Below, piece by piece: positions 34,509 through 48,313 of a DNA stretch of 64,000 nucleotides (position 1 is the stretch's first letter; every line of letters begins with the position of its first letter). Source of the DNA: Spirometra erinaceieuropaei (Eukaryota; Platyhelminthes; Cestoda; Diphyllobothriidea; Diphyllobothriidae). The stretch lies in NCBI GenBank assembly GCA_902702965.1, contig CACRXP010000663.1:278328-342327 (forward strand). The letters run 5' to 3'. The notes under the pieces were generated by a model, which did no database searches, was not told where the DNA came from, and saw nothing but the letters and a program-made list of their open reading frames with translations. The position numbers and the translations under genes are program-made.

Positions 34509-34979
34509 TGCCGCGAGCAAGTGGACAAGGCAGCATACGTAATAAGAGGGTCTTTTAGCTAGAAGCGTCGATTCGGGGACAGAATGTGGGGAGGTATCGA
34601 GACACCAACATGTTCAATAAGAGAAAAGAGCACACAAACAGGCAGTCCAGCAAAGTTAACTGCGCACGCTTCGAGAAAGACCGGAAGTGCGCGTTGTGCA
34701 ATCAAACATCGTCTTCCGATGCCTCGCTCGGGACTGGTCCCTCCGTTTCTACAACGAGTCCACATCGGATCAAACAAATAACCAGGGTGACGAAATAGGT
34801 AATAATGAATAACCATCGCACTGCCCCTCCTGTAGGACTGATGTCCCATCGGTACAAGGATCAGATATAGGAAAGTCGTTCGGGATGCCGAAACCACCTT
34901 CAGGGAGGACTTTCACAGCGCGCGAAATTCGCGGGGCGGAAGTCCAGTCAATGGAGAAGGAGTAACAACCACCGGAGAG

Positions 34980-35680
34980 GGGTTCAGGTGCGAGTTGTCA
35001 ACCGGCAGGGAGGGAAGGGAGTAACTCGAGAGCCCGGCGGAGAGAACTCAGGTAAATACATAGAGAAAGGGTCGTTAGGGGCGTCATCCAGGGTATATGG
35101 TTTGTGCTTATTTAAGTGTGCCGTAATGGTGGGGCTGCCGGGATAATCGGAGACCCGGAGGACAGAGACAGCCTCAGAAGGGACTTCTACATCAACGAAA
35201 GGTCCTATCCTATGAGTCGAGAACTTGTTGGATGACACAATTGGCAAATCCTTTTCACACCAGAATACCTTATCACCAGGTCAGTAAGGTGCACCATGCG
35301 CGTGACGATGATAGCACTTTTTGTTGTTGATGGGCCGCGCAGAGGTCAGCTCGAGCAAGCCCGTGTTTACGATAGAGGCTAGCTCTGAGATCCTGTACGA
35401 ATTCGTTAGTATAGGCTTGCGGCAGAAGCGGACGGGCAAAGGAATTGTCATGTGGAAGACAGACCTTACGGCTCTACGTAAGGATGAAAAGCGTATGACT
35501 CGCTGATGAGTGCGTGGCAGATCGATAGGCACGAAGGCACTGAGGCAAAGTTGCATGCAATTAGAAGCGAAGGCAACTGTTGACAGAAACTTGAATCAAG
35601 CCTTCGGGTGTTCGTTCGGTCGCCTTGCCTAGAACTCCCGTTGATAGTCTTAATCACTAGCTTTAAAGCCTCTATCATGG
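34980..35680 (-). mobile_element. Ty3/gypsy integrase C-terminal relic
   Basis: On the - strand the frames read ELTSARPINNKKCYHRHAHG, then after a stop or frame change PGDKVFWCEKD-like sequence, HRIGPFVDVEV and TITAHLNKHKPY. This is the post-catalytic end of gypsy integrases, a GPY/F-type module. Several stops break it. It is unrelated in sequence to the young element at 38477-42523. Confidence 0.6.
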
Positions 35681-35711
35681 TAAAGAAGTAATATGGAATG
35701 CATCAGTACCG

Positions 35712-35796
35712 TTTTTATTTGCACATACCCGTGCCATCAATTTGAAATGGTTGGTATCCAGGTTGTTCTTCATGCTAAATACTCGTGACAATGAAC
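35712..35796 (+). repeat. 85-bp direct repeat, copy 2, abutting the SMG7 start
   Basis: It matches 34425-34508 in order. The repeat runs up to ...actcgtgacaATGAAC, whose ATG at 35791 is the likely SMG7 start. Copy 1 has gtgacaGTGAAC there. The 5' UTR, and perhaps the promoter, of SMG7 may thus be repeat-derived. The alternative is that copy 1 is a captured copy of the gene's 5' end. Confidence 0.6.
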
Positions 35797-36024
35797 AAAC
35801 GTGATGAAAAGAAGATCCTCACATTATTTTCCGAGATCAAAAAGATAAAAAACCAAGCCTCCGTTGACGTTCCAGTGTGGACGAAGGATGAATTATTACT
35901 GAAGCTCCAAGAATTGTATTCTGCTGTTATTTTGCTTGACCCTGTCCTGGCCGTTGGGCAAAAGTTTGAGGTTGAATTATGGAATTCGGTCTTCAGACAA
36001 CCTATACAGTGGTATCAGGAAATA
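35791..36024 (+). CDS. SMG7: SMG7 exon 1
   Basis: Residues 1-78: MNKRDEKKILTLFSEIKKI, then VWTKDELLLKLQELYSAVIL and FEVELWNSVFRQPIQWYQEI. This is the first helix pair of the 14-3-3-like domain. A GTG codon lies two codons upstream, but ATG at 35791 is the natural start. The donor ATA|GTACGC at 36025 is weak but is the one that keeps phase 0 into exon 2. Confidence 0.8.
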
Positions 36025-39000
36025 GTACGCCAATGTTTATGCTAATACTCACTGAGTTCATTTATCTTGTGATTTTTCACCCTCTCGAAGACGATTCTCG
36101 CCTCACACATATAAGTACAAAGCTGTAGGTCTGTAGCTTTGTGGATAAAATGCCCTAAAGTGAAGAAAGTTTACATCGTTCAAACTTCCGTCATTTTAGG
36201 ACATTCTATCTACGGATTGCAGACAGTGGAGCTTAGGATGTTGCAGTGGTGACTATGTGTTACATCATTTGTTTTATGATACATCTCATGCACGCCGGGT
36301 CAATCTTGGGATTATATGTATTCATACAATTACGCAAAATCTGCTGCTATCCTAAATTACAAAGCGGCTTTTGTTGGTACCGGGTTTCCTTTTATAGTTA
36401 ACTGTCTTGGTGTGATTGTTTTAAGTGTTTTAAGTCAAACACTTGAGCCTGTTTTCCGGGTAATGTGATACCCGACCGTGTCACATTCGTGGGTTCGACA
36501 GAACTGTGACTGCTGGTGGTTGTTCTAAGGTCTAGCTGATAATTCCCAAAGAAGTTACCTTGCACTTTGCTGACAGGCTCTTCATAAAGCTTTCGCATAG
36601 AGTGAATTCTACCAAACCTGTTTTCCTTAGGTAATCAAGCATTTACTGGTCTATATGCAATTATGGAACGGTTCTGAGGTTTTTTATTTATGTATGCCGA
36701 ATTTTTGCTGTTTAGCACAATCATCACATGGTCCCACATCCAGTCGTTAGTTTTGCCTCCAGTCAGAAGGTCACGTTAACACAGCTTCCTTTCCATTTAG
36801 TTGCGTCAAAAGCTCGCAGGTACCACGAAGACCAATTGCCGTTCTTCTTCTGAGATTCAGCATCGTTTAACCCTTCTTTTGGAACGGGCATCTGGTTTCT
36901 ACAACAGCCTCATTCACAAGCTGCTCTGCAAATTACCTAATGAGTCTTGGCCGAAGTTGGTACGTGTGAGGCATTAGTATTTTTTTATTGTACCTGCGGT
37001 ACCTTCATGGTTTATTTTGTGTCTCCTGTTGCGTTAGATTATTGTAACTCGTTATTTACCCGCGTTTCAAGTTCATATCCGAGCTATATCAGGGCAAGTC
37101 AAGGATCTCCATGGCGAATCACAAATCACATCTTGGTGCCGGACGTCTAGATCTCGATGAAGTTACTCTTCGAATGCAACTTCTTCGATCGTCAATTCGA
37201 GCCAGCCGCAGTGGACGACGTCTTGTCGACTTAGACAAACTGGGAGACCACAATGGGACGCCTACACCCTCTGTTGCCCGAACAATCCTCTCACGAGGCA
37301 CCCAGCTGCCTGATGCAGATGTCTTGATCGACCTGAATCCCCAGGAATCTGAGTTTGGCAAATCGAACACTGTTGACGCCAATACGGCCACCTCGGAAGT
37401 GTCTCCTAGCAAGCCGATTTCAAATATATCTCTGTCAGAGGCCATAGTCTACGTGATTCAGCATTCTCTTATTCATCTTGGTGATGTTGCAAGGTACTCC
37501 AGAGTGTTTTGTTATCTTTACAACTTTCTCCTGACCTATCTCGTGGTCCAGCCTTTTCGTCTGAGGTCCTGATAACTTCAGAAAGGAGGCTAGTTTTCAT
37601 GTCCCTCAGTGATGTTTCCTTCATTGAAAATCCGTTGGATACGCCCAGCACATTAAATTCTGTTTATTGGAACTGAGATATTGTGCAAACGTACAACCAA
37701 GTGCGCCTAGAGAAATTTCCAATCTTGGTTAGAGCATTCTTTTTTCTCCATTTAGCTTACGAGTAGTTTCGCCGTAGTTAGTGTCTTTTAAAGTCATTAA
37801 TGTCCCCCTCAGTGATCTCTCCCAACATGTCTCACCTAGTCCCCTACTTTGTGGCCGGCCTTAATTTTTGAGTGTTTTAGGGACTTGCAGTTGGAGCAAC
37901 TGCAACCCTGATCTTTTAGAAGACGTTGGTTTTTAATGCGAAACTACCCATAAATTTGACTGCAATTCTCCATAAGAAGTACCGCTTTATGTATTGTTTT
38001 TGTTGAGCGAAGTTAATTTCCTATTTCTGCTCCCTCCGTTTAGGCCTATTATTTCTTAATTATTTAATTTAACAATGTTGAAACCCTAGTTCAGTAGGTT
38101 TGGGGCCGATCTCGGACTTTTTGAAAGGGTACTTTTATGCATAAGGCAGCTCTTCCTATCTCAAAAATCAATGAGATTGCAAAACATCCGGCATAAGAAG
38201 GAAGGAATGAATGAGAGTAACGACCCGTGCTGTTCAGAGTTATTTCCCCCGCATTCAATAATGATGACTTTCAATACGGTCTTGCAGAACACGAAGGGAA
38301 ATTCCTCGGATGTAATAGAAACCGCAAACATTTTATCCAAATCGACTTCAAAATTTTCTGTTTATTTCTTAACCCGAAACCTTTTCCGTATTTTTGTCTT
38401 GAAACGACTGTCTGAAGTAGCATTTGCTGAATTCACCATGCCAATAATCTCTCCATTGGAAGATGGGGAGAGAGGGTGTAGTAGTTAGGACCGTAGCAAG
38501 CACACGAGATGGAGAGGACGAACGAATATGATTGTAAGAGTCAGGACGAGAATACCCTATAACAGGGCTTTATTCATCTTACAATTGACGTACCGGGACT
38601 GAAAAAAGAAATAGAAAAGTAGTAGGTAAGGTGGAATTTAGCCTGGGGCTTATGTTAGCATGACATTCACCCCGGCCAACAAATGGAAGAATCGAGATGT
38701 CAAAAATCGATAGGAAAAGTTTGTATGGGGCAAAGTTCAGGCGTCTCTGCTACGAAGACAGTATGGGTGAACACGTTGTTGTTGTTGGGTTAATGTTTCA
38801 AGGTTATGCATACGGACATCGTCAGCGTTCGGAAGACTAACAGGTGTTGCATCATTCTGTCCGTCAGTTGAAACGGTGCTACTTTCTTGCTCGGTAATGG
38901 GTGGGTGGTCAGGGGAAAGTGGGGAGAGATTTTCTGGTACCGGCGTGGCCGTCTCCTGGTGGCAATCACCACCGTCCTTTTCACCGCTGGGAGCAAGCTG

Positions 39001-42000
39001 TCGAACAGATACCGTTTCTTCTCTGCCATTACTGAATCGTATATGGGCATATTGGGGGTTACACTGGAGTAGTTCCACCTCCTCAACGAGCGGATCAAAC
39101 TTAGACTGTTGATTGCTTTTCTTCACCAGAACTCTGCCAGGAGAGGTAAGCCACATGGGAAGAGTAGTGCCAGTAGTTGACCTCCTGTTGTAGACAAATA
39201 TTCTCTCATGAGGCGTTGCATTAGTGGCGGTGCACAAAAGTGATCTAATTGAGTGTAAAGCGTCAAGTAAGACAAATTCCCAGTGTGTGACGGGCAAATT
39301 TTGTGATTTCAGAGCAAGCAAGATGGTCCTCCATAAAGTTTGGTTCAGACGTTCAACCTGTCCATTTCCTTGGGGATTGTATGGAGTTGTTCTACTTGTC
39401 GCCACTCCCTTACTGTGAAGGAATTGCTGAACATCATCCGACATAAATGACGATCCCCGGTCGGTGTGTATGTACGAAGGAGTACCGAAAATGGAGAAGA
39501 GCTGACACAAACATTTAATGACAGTTCCGGCAGTCTGATCAGGACAGGCAAACGCAAACGGGAAACGAGAATATTCATCAATAATCGTCAGCAGATAGCG
39601 GTTGTGAGTAGCCGACGGAAGAGGACCTTTGAAGTCGAGTGACAATCGTTCGAACGGCTGAGTGGCTTTGATGAGTTGGCCTTGTGTTTTAAAGAAACGG
39701 GGTTTGACTTCACAACAGGCCTGACATTTAGTGACAACATTACGAATCTCTTCCATCGAAAAGGGGAAATTCCGAGCTCGAACAAAGTGCGAAAGCCGAG
39801 AGACACCGGGATGACAAAGTGACTCGTGTAGTTCTTTCAAATCCACACTGGTTAATAGGGCGCCACAGCAATTACGGGAAAGCATGTCCGCCGCTCGATT
39901 TTCTTTACCAGGTCGGTAGACAATGTCAAATTTGAATGGTGACAGTTCCAATCTCCAGCGTTCGATCTTATCATTCTTGACCTTCCCTTTTTGTTGATTG
40001 CCGAAGATGAAGGCAACAGAACGCTGATCCGTGATGAGTTTAAAATGATTACAGAGGAGGAAGTGCTTCCATTTGCGTATGGATTCCACTACGGCATATG
40101 CTTCTTTCTCTATAGCTGAATGATGTCGCTCATTTGGAGATAGGCTACGTAAAAAGAACGCTACTGGCCGGCCATTCTGATTCAGCGTGGCAGCGATAGC
40201 GACGTCTGAAGCATCGGTCTCGACAACTAATGGGGTATCGTACCGAACGGCGGCCACTGTGGCTTTCGCAAGTTCTTCCTTAAGAGCATCAAACGCTTCT
40301 ATTACCTTCAATGGTAAAGGGAAAGTTCTGTTATGGATGAGCAGATGAATTTTATCCGAAAAGTGAGATATCCATTGCGAGTAGTATGCGAACAGTCCCA
40401 CAGCTCGTTGTTGAGACTTAAGATCTTGTGGAGGAGCCATTTCACGCAAAGGCCTTAGACGATCTGGATCCGGTCTAATGTTGCCCTTGGACACCTCGTA
40501 GCCAAGAATCTTAATTTCTTTAGTAGCGATAACACTTTTGGCTTCATTTAATGTTAGTCCGTACTTTTCAGCCACCCTAAGGAATTTTTGAAGGGTTGAA
40601 TCATGCTCCGCGAGGCCGTTCCCACAAATAGTGATATTGTCCACGTAGACGAAAATATTCTTTAGACGTTCGCGTGCAATTATGTCGTCGATGGTCCGCT
40701 GGAAGCACGCAACTCCGTTGGTCACACCAAACGGGATACGACAAAAATGGTATAAACGTCCACAAGCTTCAAAGGCAGTGTACGGTCTTGGTGATAGGCG
40801 CTCTTGAGATCGAGAGTGCTATACGTGTCGTAGTTTGCAATACGTTCAACCATTTCGTCTATTCTGGGGGAGGGATAGACATCTAGAAGAGTGTATCTGT
40901 TGATCGTTTGGCTATAATCGACAACCATCCGCTTTTTGTGGTTTTCATTGGCTATGACCAAGACTTGGGCTCGCCAAGGGGATAATGAATGCTCAATTAC
41001 ACCCTCAGAAAGAAGGCGAAGAATTTCTTCTCGTATAAATTTCTCATCCATATTGGTGTGTCTGCGAGATTTAGTAGCGATAGGTTTGCAGTCTGGTGTC
41101 AGATTGGGAAACAAACGGGGAGGCTCGATGCAAGCGGCTGCCACAGAACAAGGCGAGAACGTAGATTTAGGTCCACCAAAAGGGATTTCGACACTTTTGT
41201 GAAGTCGGAGAAAGTCATGTCCAAGAAGAACATCGGCGCACAAGTTCGGCAAGACGGATAGCTTGACCTTCTCGTATATTGTATCATTATATCTAATAGT
41301 GACAAAAATGTGTCCTTGTGTGGCGCTGGTTAAGGCTGTGGTAGCCATGGATATCTTTGTGCGAGAGTTATGAACCTTCCACTTATTTCGGAGCACCACT
41401 GAGGAAGAAATGTAACTTTCAGAACTACCTGTGTCAATTAGGGCCTGAAAAGTTGTCCCATTTATTTGTAATTCAACCACTGCTCTTGAAAGACATTCGG
41501 GAACAGCAGCTGATGCCACGGTGGAAATGGTGGGATACATAGCGGAAGAGGAGGCTTGTCGGTTTCGTGATGTTAGGCAACCTTTTGAAAGTGCCCTTTC
41601 TTACCGCACCCTTTGCATAACGCATCGCGTGCGGGACACATAGAACGGCGATGTTTGTCGTATCCACAAAAGAAACATTTGCTATGGAATGAGGTAGAAG
41701 CCACTAGATCGGGCTCTTTAATGCGACTCGACGAAGCTTCACGTGGCTTGGTAGCGGCAGAGAATTAGGTCGTCGGGGGGTTCTGGTACGATAGAGACTG
41801 TCTTTCTGCCAATTCCAGTGACCTTGCCAGATCAAAGGCAGTTTGGAAGTTCAAAGTCTTCTGTTCCAATAACCTCTGCCGAATCTGGTTTGATGAAAGG
41901 CCACCGATAAACGCATCTCTAATGGCATCGTCGCGATTTTGTTCTGCCGTAAAGGCTTTGAAATCACAGTCCTTAGCTAAGGATTTCAGCTTCTGAGCAA

Positions 42001-45000
42001 ACTGGTCAAGGGTTTTTCCGCCTTCCTGTCTGTAGGTTGCCAGAAGATGGCGGGCGAAAATTTCGTTTTTGGGTCGTAGGTAGAGGCCTTGCAGCAATTT
42101 AACAGCTTCTTTATAACTGAAGCATTCACTAATGTATTCCCAGATTGTCGGGGAAACGTAGTTAGTCAGGACGTTTAATTTATCCGGTTTCAGGTTATCG
42201 ATCGTGGACAAGAAATTTTCAAAAGTGTGAAACCAATGACTCCACTGTTTAGAAGCGTCTTGAGCATTTGGATCGGCATCGAATCGTTCTGGCTTAAGGA
42301 ATCGATCCATTTTGGAATTGTAAGATGAATAAATTGTAGTAGTTAGGACCGTAGCAAGCACACGAGATGGAGAGGACGAACGAATATGGCTGTAAGAGTC
42401 AGAACGAGAATACCCTATAACAGGGCTTTATTCATCTTACAATTGACGTACCGGGACTGAAAAGAGAAATAGAAAAGTAGTAGGTAAGGTGGAATTTAGC
42501 CTGGGGCTCATGTTAGCATGACAGAGGGAGAGGGAGAGAAAGGTGAATGTCCTCTCCACTCCGAACCATTCACGCAGTATTTGACTGTTTGGCCATTACA
42601 AACAATGACGTCTACCTTGCGCCCCACGACATTCTTGGCACAGGACGTTGACTTGCACGGATTTGCGCAGCATCTGCTTCACTCTGCTCTCCCTCCCTCA
42701 TCTGGGCGCGGGGACAAGACAGCGTCAGGACGGCCGGAGATGAGCTGAGACGCGTGCCACACACTGCCTCTGTAATGCACAATGGATCGATTTTTTGCGG
42801 AAACAAGGGAGCGGCTCGGATCTCACATACATGAAAATGTCATAAGGGCTATGCTTGACAGGGGCCATTGAACCTGACTCAGTCCTCGGGCCATTCACTC
42901 CACACGCGCACACAGTACTGACCACCAGGATCTAGTTATCCAATCAGTCGGCATCCATCCAAGCCACAACTCTTGGCGCGTCATGATAGATTTAAACACT
43001 GACTAGTCCTATTATAGGGGTGCGGTGGCAGACCACGCTGCCGGCTCATTGGAATCCTTGCCGCCCCTCCATTGTTGTTGTGGGTTCAAATCTTGGTCAA
43101 ATGTTTGTTGTGGACCAAGGGGTGTGATGGTACACCGAGGAGCGGGTTCGACCATATCAGCCACCTGCGCCCTCTCCCGCCTCCGGTCTTCTTGAGTATT
43201 TCTTGACATCGGGCACAGGTGGGGGAGGAGAGAGTGCGGTAGATGCGGCACAAGTCCACTATCAGCATAAAAGAGTTCACGCGCAAGTCACTGTGCCTGC
43301 TATGGAGCACACGGTGGACATGGTCGGGCACGGTGGTAGAACTGTCGGGGGAGTTGCGCTCAGCTGACAAACTATCCACCGCGGCCTCCCTAGGCGGTGG
43401 TGGTCGAGTGCAAATAAGGAACTGTCGCCGGACTCTCGCTTGCATAGCTTATTTATATGATGACCATTTGTACGACATTAATTTTTGTTCGAGGTCGTTT
43501 ATTGTGTCTTCACTAGTTTTGATGTCCAAGGCGTCTTTAAAGTTTGCAGCCAGCTTCCCTTGGTGTTGTTATGTTTTAGGTATCAGAATCATCCGACCAT
43601 CGCCTCGACATACTACACCTGGGCTTGGTTGGTTGACCCTACTAGCGGCCACCCATATAATCAGCTAGCAATACTTGAATCGGTCAAGGTATGTTCCGAG
43701 TCAATCCTTAATTTTAAACCACTGCCTTTATTTTCTTCATTTGTACTTAACTCCAGTCAAACCGATTTCACTGTCAGCTGCACACCATCTTCCATGTGCT
43801 TAATGCTACCCGCTATCGTAGGTCGGGAACCGGCGTATGTCTGCCTTGTCAGAGCGAACTCGCACTGCGTAGGAAGTTAGACTTCGGCGCGTCTCTGTAC
43901 AACCTGGTAACTTGCCGTCCCCACTAAAACAGTTTGACTTTGCCTGATAATCCTGACGCCTAGGTGTCCAATGGCCAGTTAGGACCGGAAAGTATTCATA
44001 AATTCCCCTGGTCTAGCTTTGGTTATTCCAAATAGAGCACGCTGGGCGCCAACTCGTTAGATTTTAGTTCTTGCAAAAATCTTCATTAACTGAGGAGATA
44101 CGGGGCACCTGAGAACCCCGGCGTCACCGACTTTATGCACTGCGTCGTCCGAGGTCTGTATGAGACGAGTCCTGTTATGACATGTAGGATAGCACTAGTG
44201 CTGGCTTTCCCTGCTCCGGAGTCTATTTCGTCAGGAATTCGCGCCGTCCATGTTGTGCAATCGTTCGAGTTTCATCCTCAAATACCGAAGACCGTCGGAA
44301 CCAGCATCCATTCTGTCAAGACTTGAAAATATCTGCCCATTTCTTCAACTGGCCATCATCATTGTCGTCGTCGTCTCCGTCTTTGCCGCCGCCGTTGTCA
44401 TCATCATCATCACAGCGGCGACACCAGCCTGGACAGAGGTTCGGAGAGGTGACGTTGCGGTGATCTTCCTTCCGAGTCGGTTCGACGCTCGAACTTAGTC
44501 GGCGACTTGCGTCACTACCAGGGTAATAACCACCCGGACAGAGGTGGAGTTGCATTTTTACTATGAGGCCCGTAGGGCAAAACCAAAGTACTTTCCGACG
44601 GTATCCGTTTTTGATCACTTGGGTCGTTATCTGGTAAGTTGTCCATAGAGATCCGCCTCCGCTGTCGTTGAACACAACGGGCTCGGCCTCATGCGCCTAT
44701 ATACTTGTCTCCCGCTGTACTCTGCGGCGAAACCGTGCGCACCCCCAGAGGCAGAAAAAAGGGTTGTGTGGACAGATTGTGTTACCTCTCGGCTTTTGCC
44801 TTTTGGTGGTATCACGAGAAACCAAAGTGGAACGATCAGTTATCCCCCTTGACGGACCTCTCATCATCCTGTTGATGTCGACGTACACAGTTATAGACCG
44901 GATTTGTGGAGGGCAACGACTATGCTGTTAAGCGCACTTTGCGTCTTTTCAAAGGAATTTCCAGACACGTCGGTGCCCTCGCCTTAGTCAGGGTCTGAAA

Positions 45001-48000
45001 CGGGAGGTCTTCCTCTCCCCTGAACACTTTCAGGCAGAACTAGTCTGACGCTTACAGACGGAACACAGTCGCTCGCCATCTTTATCGTGCGCTCCAGCTT
45101 TTTTCGCCTTATTTGATAGCATCCCTCAATCAAATTCCTATGTTTTGGAGAGTAAGGTCAACAGTGGGGAACCCATCTTCGCGGCACACCAGCGCATACC
45201 CTCGACGCGCCAAAAATCGTGACCTGAAAGGCTTCCGACTGACGGAATAGCTGGGTCCTTCTCAGGATAGACGGCTAGACTGCAGTGGCCCCTCCGTAAT
45301 ATGGCCTTTATGGTACTCTCGCATATGTATTCTGGACCGCCCTGGCAATATTTTGGGAACTATTTTGCATATGGAAAATTTAGATGGACTGTTTAACTTT
45401 ATTAACCACTGCGCCCATGCCCACCTCCGGTCGTCTCGACGCTGTCTTGCCATCGGAGCAGGGGAGGTGAGGGAGGAGGGGGTGAGGTGGATGCTGCGCA
45501 AGTCGTCGGTGCTTCCCCATCAAATGGGGCACGCGGTGGACATCCTATTTCGTGACCACCGAACTTTCATGTTTTTGGAGACGTCCCACTCGAATCTATG
45601 ACTTTCTAGAGACCAGTTATGTTAATTAAGTCGAAGGCACTAGTGAAACCAGGGAGATGGAATACTGTAGACTGTGGACGACAGTGTCTTAATACCGCAT
45701 TTCGTTGAGCTGAACTTCTGGAAACGAGAGCGCATATCTGAATCTGCCTGCCTGCCGGCTGAGCCGAGCCGAGCCGAGGTCAGCCATACAGGTCTTGAAC
45801 TGTAATGTTTCGCACCCTCAAAAGTAAAACAAGTCCTCAACCGTTTCTGTGCCCCGTAGGTTGAAATAGACAAGCCCAAGAGAAGGTGAGGTGATTTTCG
45901 TTCTCCCAAAAGCTGTGCCAACTAGATGTAGCGCGCGGCGACTACTGGGAATGTTCGTGTGGGGTAAAACTACTTGAACATGATCAGGTCGTAAACAGTG
46001 GTTTTTACGGAGTGCTACCTGTGCTGTCAATGGTAGCGAAAATGCGATTCCCAGGTGGCATATCAAAAGAAGAAAAAGCGTTCACCTTGAGGTGTTTATT
46101 GTACGTCTGACGTCTCGAGTAGTTATTTTGCCTACCCATCTTCGGGGACTAGAAAGTCATGTGCACAGCTCTCATCATATGGCGCACTTTGTTTGATGCA
46201 TGTCTCGCCAGTGCCGCCTGTGTGGCTGCATCCGACCCGCATGTCACGGTGACCTGAGTCAGCACCGCCCTCGTCGACGTGCCCGATCGTTCCGCGCCGC
46301 GACTCCCCCGCTAAGAAGGTTCGCCAAACCAGATAGGTGGGAGGCAAATTAGTGTGGCGGTTGACAGAACAGTCGGTGGACATCCAGGCATTTTGCTCCT
46401 ACCTCGCTGTATAATCATCGTCACGGTCTACGATCTCAACGGCCCCATTTGCGCGGCTTTCAGTCCAACCTTCGCGCGGCCAACTAATGCTCGTTCATTC
46501 GTGTTTGCCGGTTTCCCCAACGCAGTTGCACTTCCCACAGCTGCATTAAAGTCGGCAGACAACGGCCGACAACCCCTGCTTAGGGATCGGGTCTTTTGGC
46601 CGCATCACTTGCCGGCGTGTTGTTGAGTTGGGCCGGTGGGCGATACCTATTCCGAGTGGCGCGAGGGATCTAGCCACGGCTTCGGAGACCCCTTTCACGT
46701 ACGGAATGCTCCGCTGTGATTTTCACTGACTATGCTCTTCATTCCGCTTCTTTGGTTACCTTCGCCTCCGTTCAACGAATGCTCGTTGATAGCCGTTGGC
46801 TCTGAAGAGTTCTCGTAGGGGCTTCATCTCGTCCATTTGGGCTGCTGCCCTGCTGCAATGAGTTTCCACCTGTCGGTATGGAGTGCATACGCAGTTTCTT
46901 TTGCGTTGCAGTGGGTGGTTGCTGTTTTGGCTGAGCATTTGGAGCGTGTTCGCGAGTTTTCTGTAGACTGACGTCACCAGTTGGCCGTCCGGTTGGCGGC
47001 AGACAAGAGCATCCAAGAATGGAAGTTTGTCCTCCACCTCCTCTTGCATCGTGAACTGGAGATCGGGAATAATTGAGTTCACTAGTTCTGCATAGTCGTT
47101 AATTTTTATCCCGATCGATGATTACGAAGGTGTCGTAGATGTAGCGCGTCCAAAACGTGGGTTTGTACCCCTCTGACAGTCATCTCTCGAGTTTTTACAG
47201 AGCCGCCTCGGCAATGGGTCCGGAGATTGATGAGCTCACCAGAGTGCACTCAATTTGCCCATATGTGATCCTTTCGAAGGTAAAGAATGTCCCGAGGCAG
47301 TGTCTCATGAGTTATATGAGATCCTGAGATGTAGGCTAGCCATTACCCTTGTCCTAATTTCGGCGTAATAGGTAACCGAGCGTCTCGACCGTAGGGACCT
47401 GTAGTATGGGCGTGAAGAGTGGGATGACATCAAATGACACCATCCTCTTATTCGGTTCGATCGTAACCGCCTTTATTTTGTCAAAAGATTGCACTTCTGA
47501 GTGCAGTGTTGTTTGTGAGCCCACATTTAGGAATTCTAGCTTCTGGAATAGCCAGTTTGCAAGCCTGTACGTGGGTGCGCCTCGGAGTGAGACTTTTGGG
47601 CGGAGGGAGGTATCTGGCTTGTATACCTTTGGGGGACCGTAGAATCGCGCCATAGTTGTTGCAGTGGACTTTGCCATATACCAGTCTTTGACGATGATAA
47701 CCTTGTCCTTCTTTAGTTAAGCCAGATTTCTGTTATCCTTCGCCGGTAATGACCTTAACTTGGCGGTGTCGCTGACGTTGTTGGCCAGTTGGTCATTGAG
47801 GAACATGTGGACTTTGTTTCGGTTGTCTACCTTGTCGAAGATAGCGGTTGAGTGGCCTTTGTCAGCAGGCAGAATAACTATTTAAGTGTCCAATTTGAAT
47901 CCCCTTAGAGCCATTTGTTCCACTCTTAGCAGTGAATGGGCTTTCCGGTGCGAAATTAGCAGCGAGAAGACTTGACGCGGAAGGAGGCCCTTTGCCTCGT

Positions 48001-48203
48001 CTGTTGCGCCGGTTTGACGTAACACGGATTCGAAAGGAGCAATTAAGATGGGTAGATAGGCGAAATAATCAGTCGAAACGTCGGACTTCCAATAAACCTC
48101 CCCCGTTGAACGCCTCTTCTTCTTCTTCCCTCTTCCTCTTCCTCTTCTTCTTCTTCTTCTTCTTCTTCTTCTTCTTCTTCTTCTTCTTCCCTCTTCCTCT
48201 TCC

Positions 48204-48247
<44 letters not shown>

Positions 48248-48278
48248 TTCTTCTTCTTCTTCTTCCTCTTCCTCCTCA

Positions 48279-48313
<35 letters not shown>

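Larger units (their letters stand above)
38477..42523 (-). mobile_element. Ty3/gypsy LTR retrotransposon, near-complete, antisense in SMG7 intron 3
   Basis: It is 4047 bp with two 189-bp LTRs (38477-38665, 42335-42523) that begin TG and end CA and differ at only a few positions, so the insertion is young. A 5-bp target duplication GAGGG lies at 38472-38476 and 42524-42528. Order on the - strand: gag, zinc knuckles, protease, RT, RNase H, integrase, the gypsy order. No envelope frame. Pol is interrupted by a frame change at about 40785 and gag by an in-frame stop at 41765, so this copy is probably non-autonomous now. Confidence 0.93.

Noticed and set aside
44316..44675. Asp-rich acidic protein (-)
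   Set aside because: Arises from a GTCGTC/ATCATC low-complexity stretch; no family similarity and no splice or start support.
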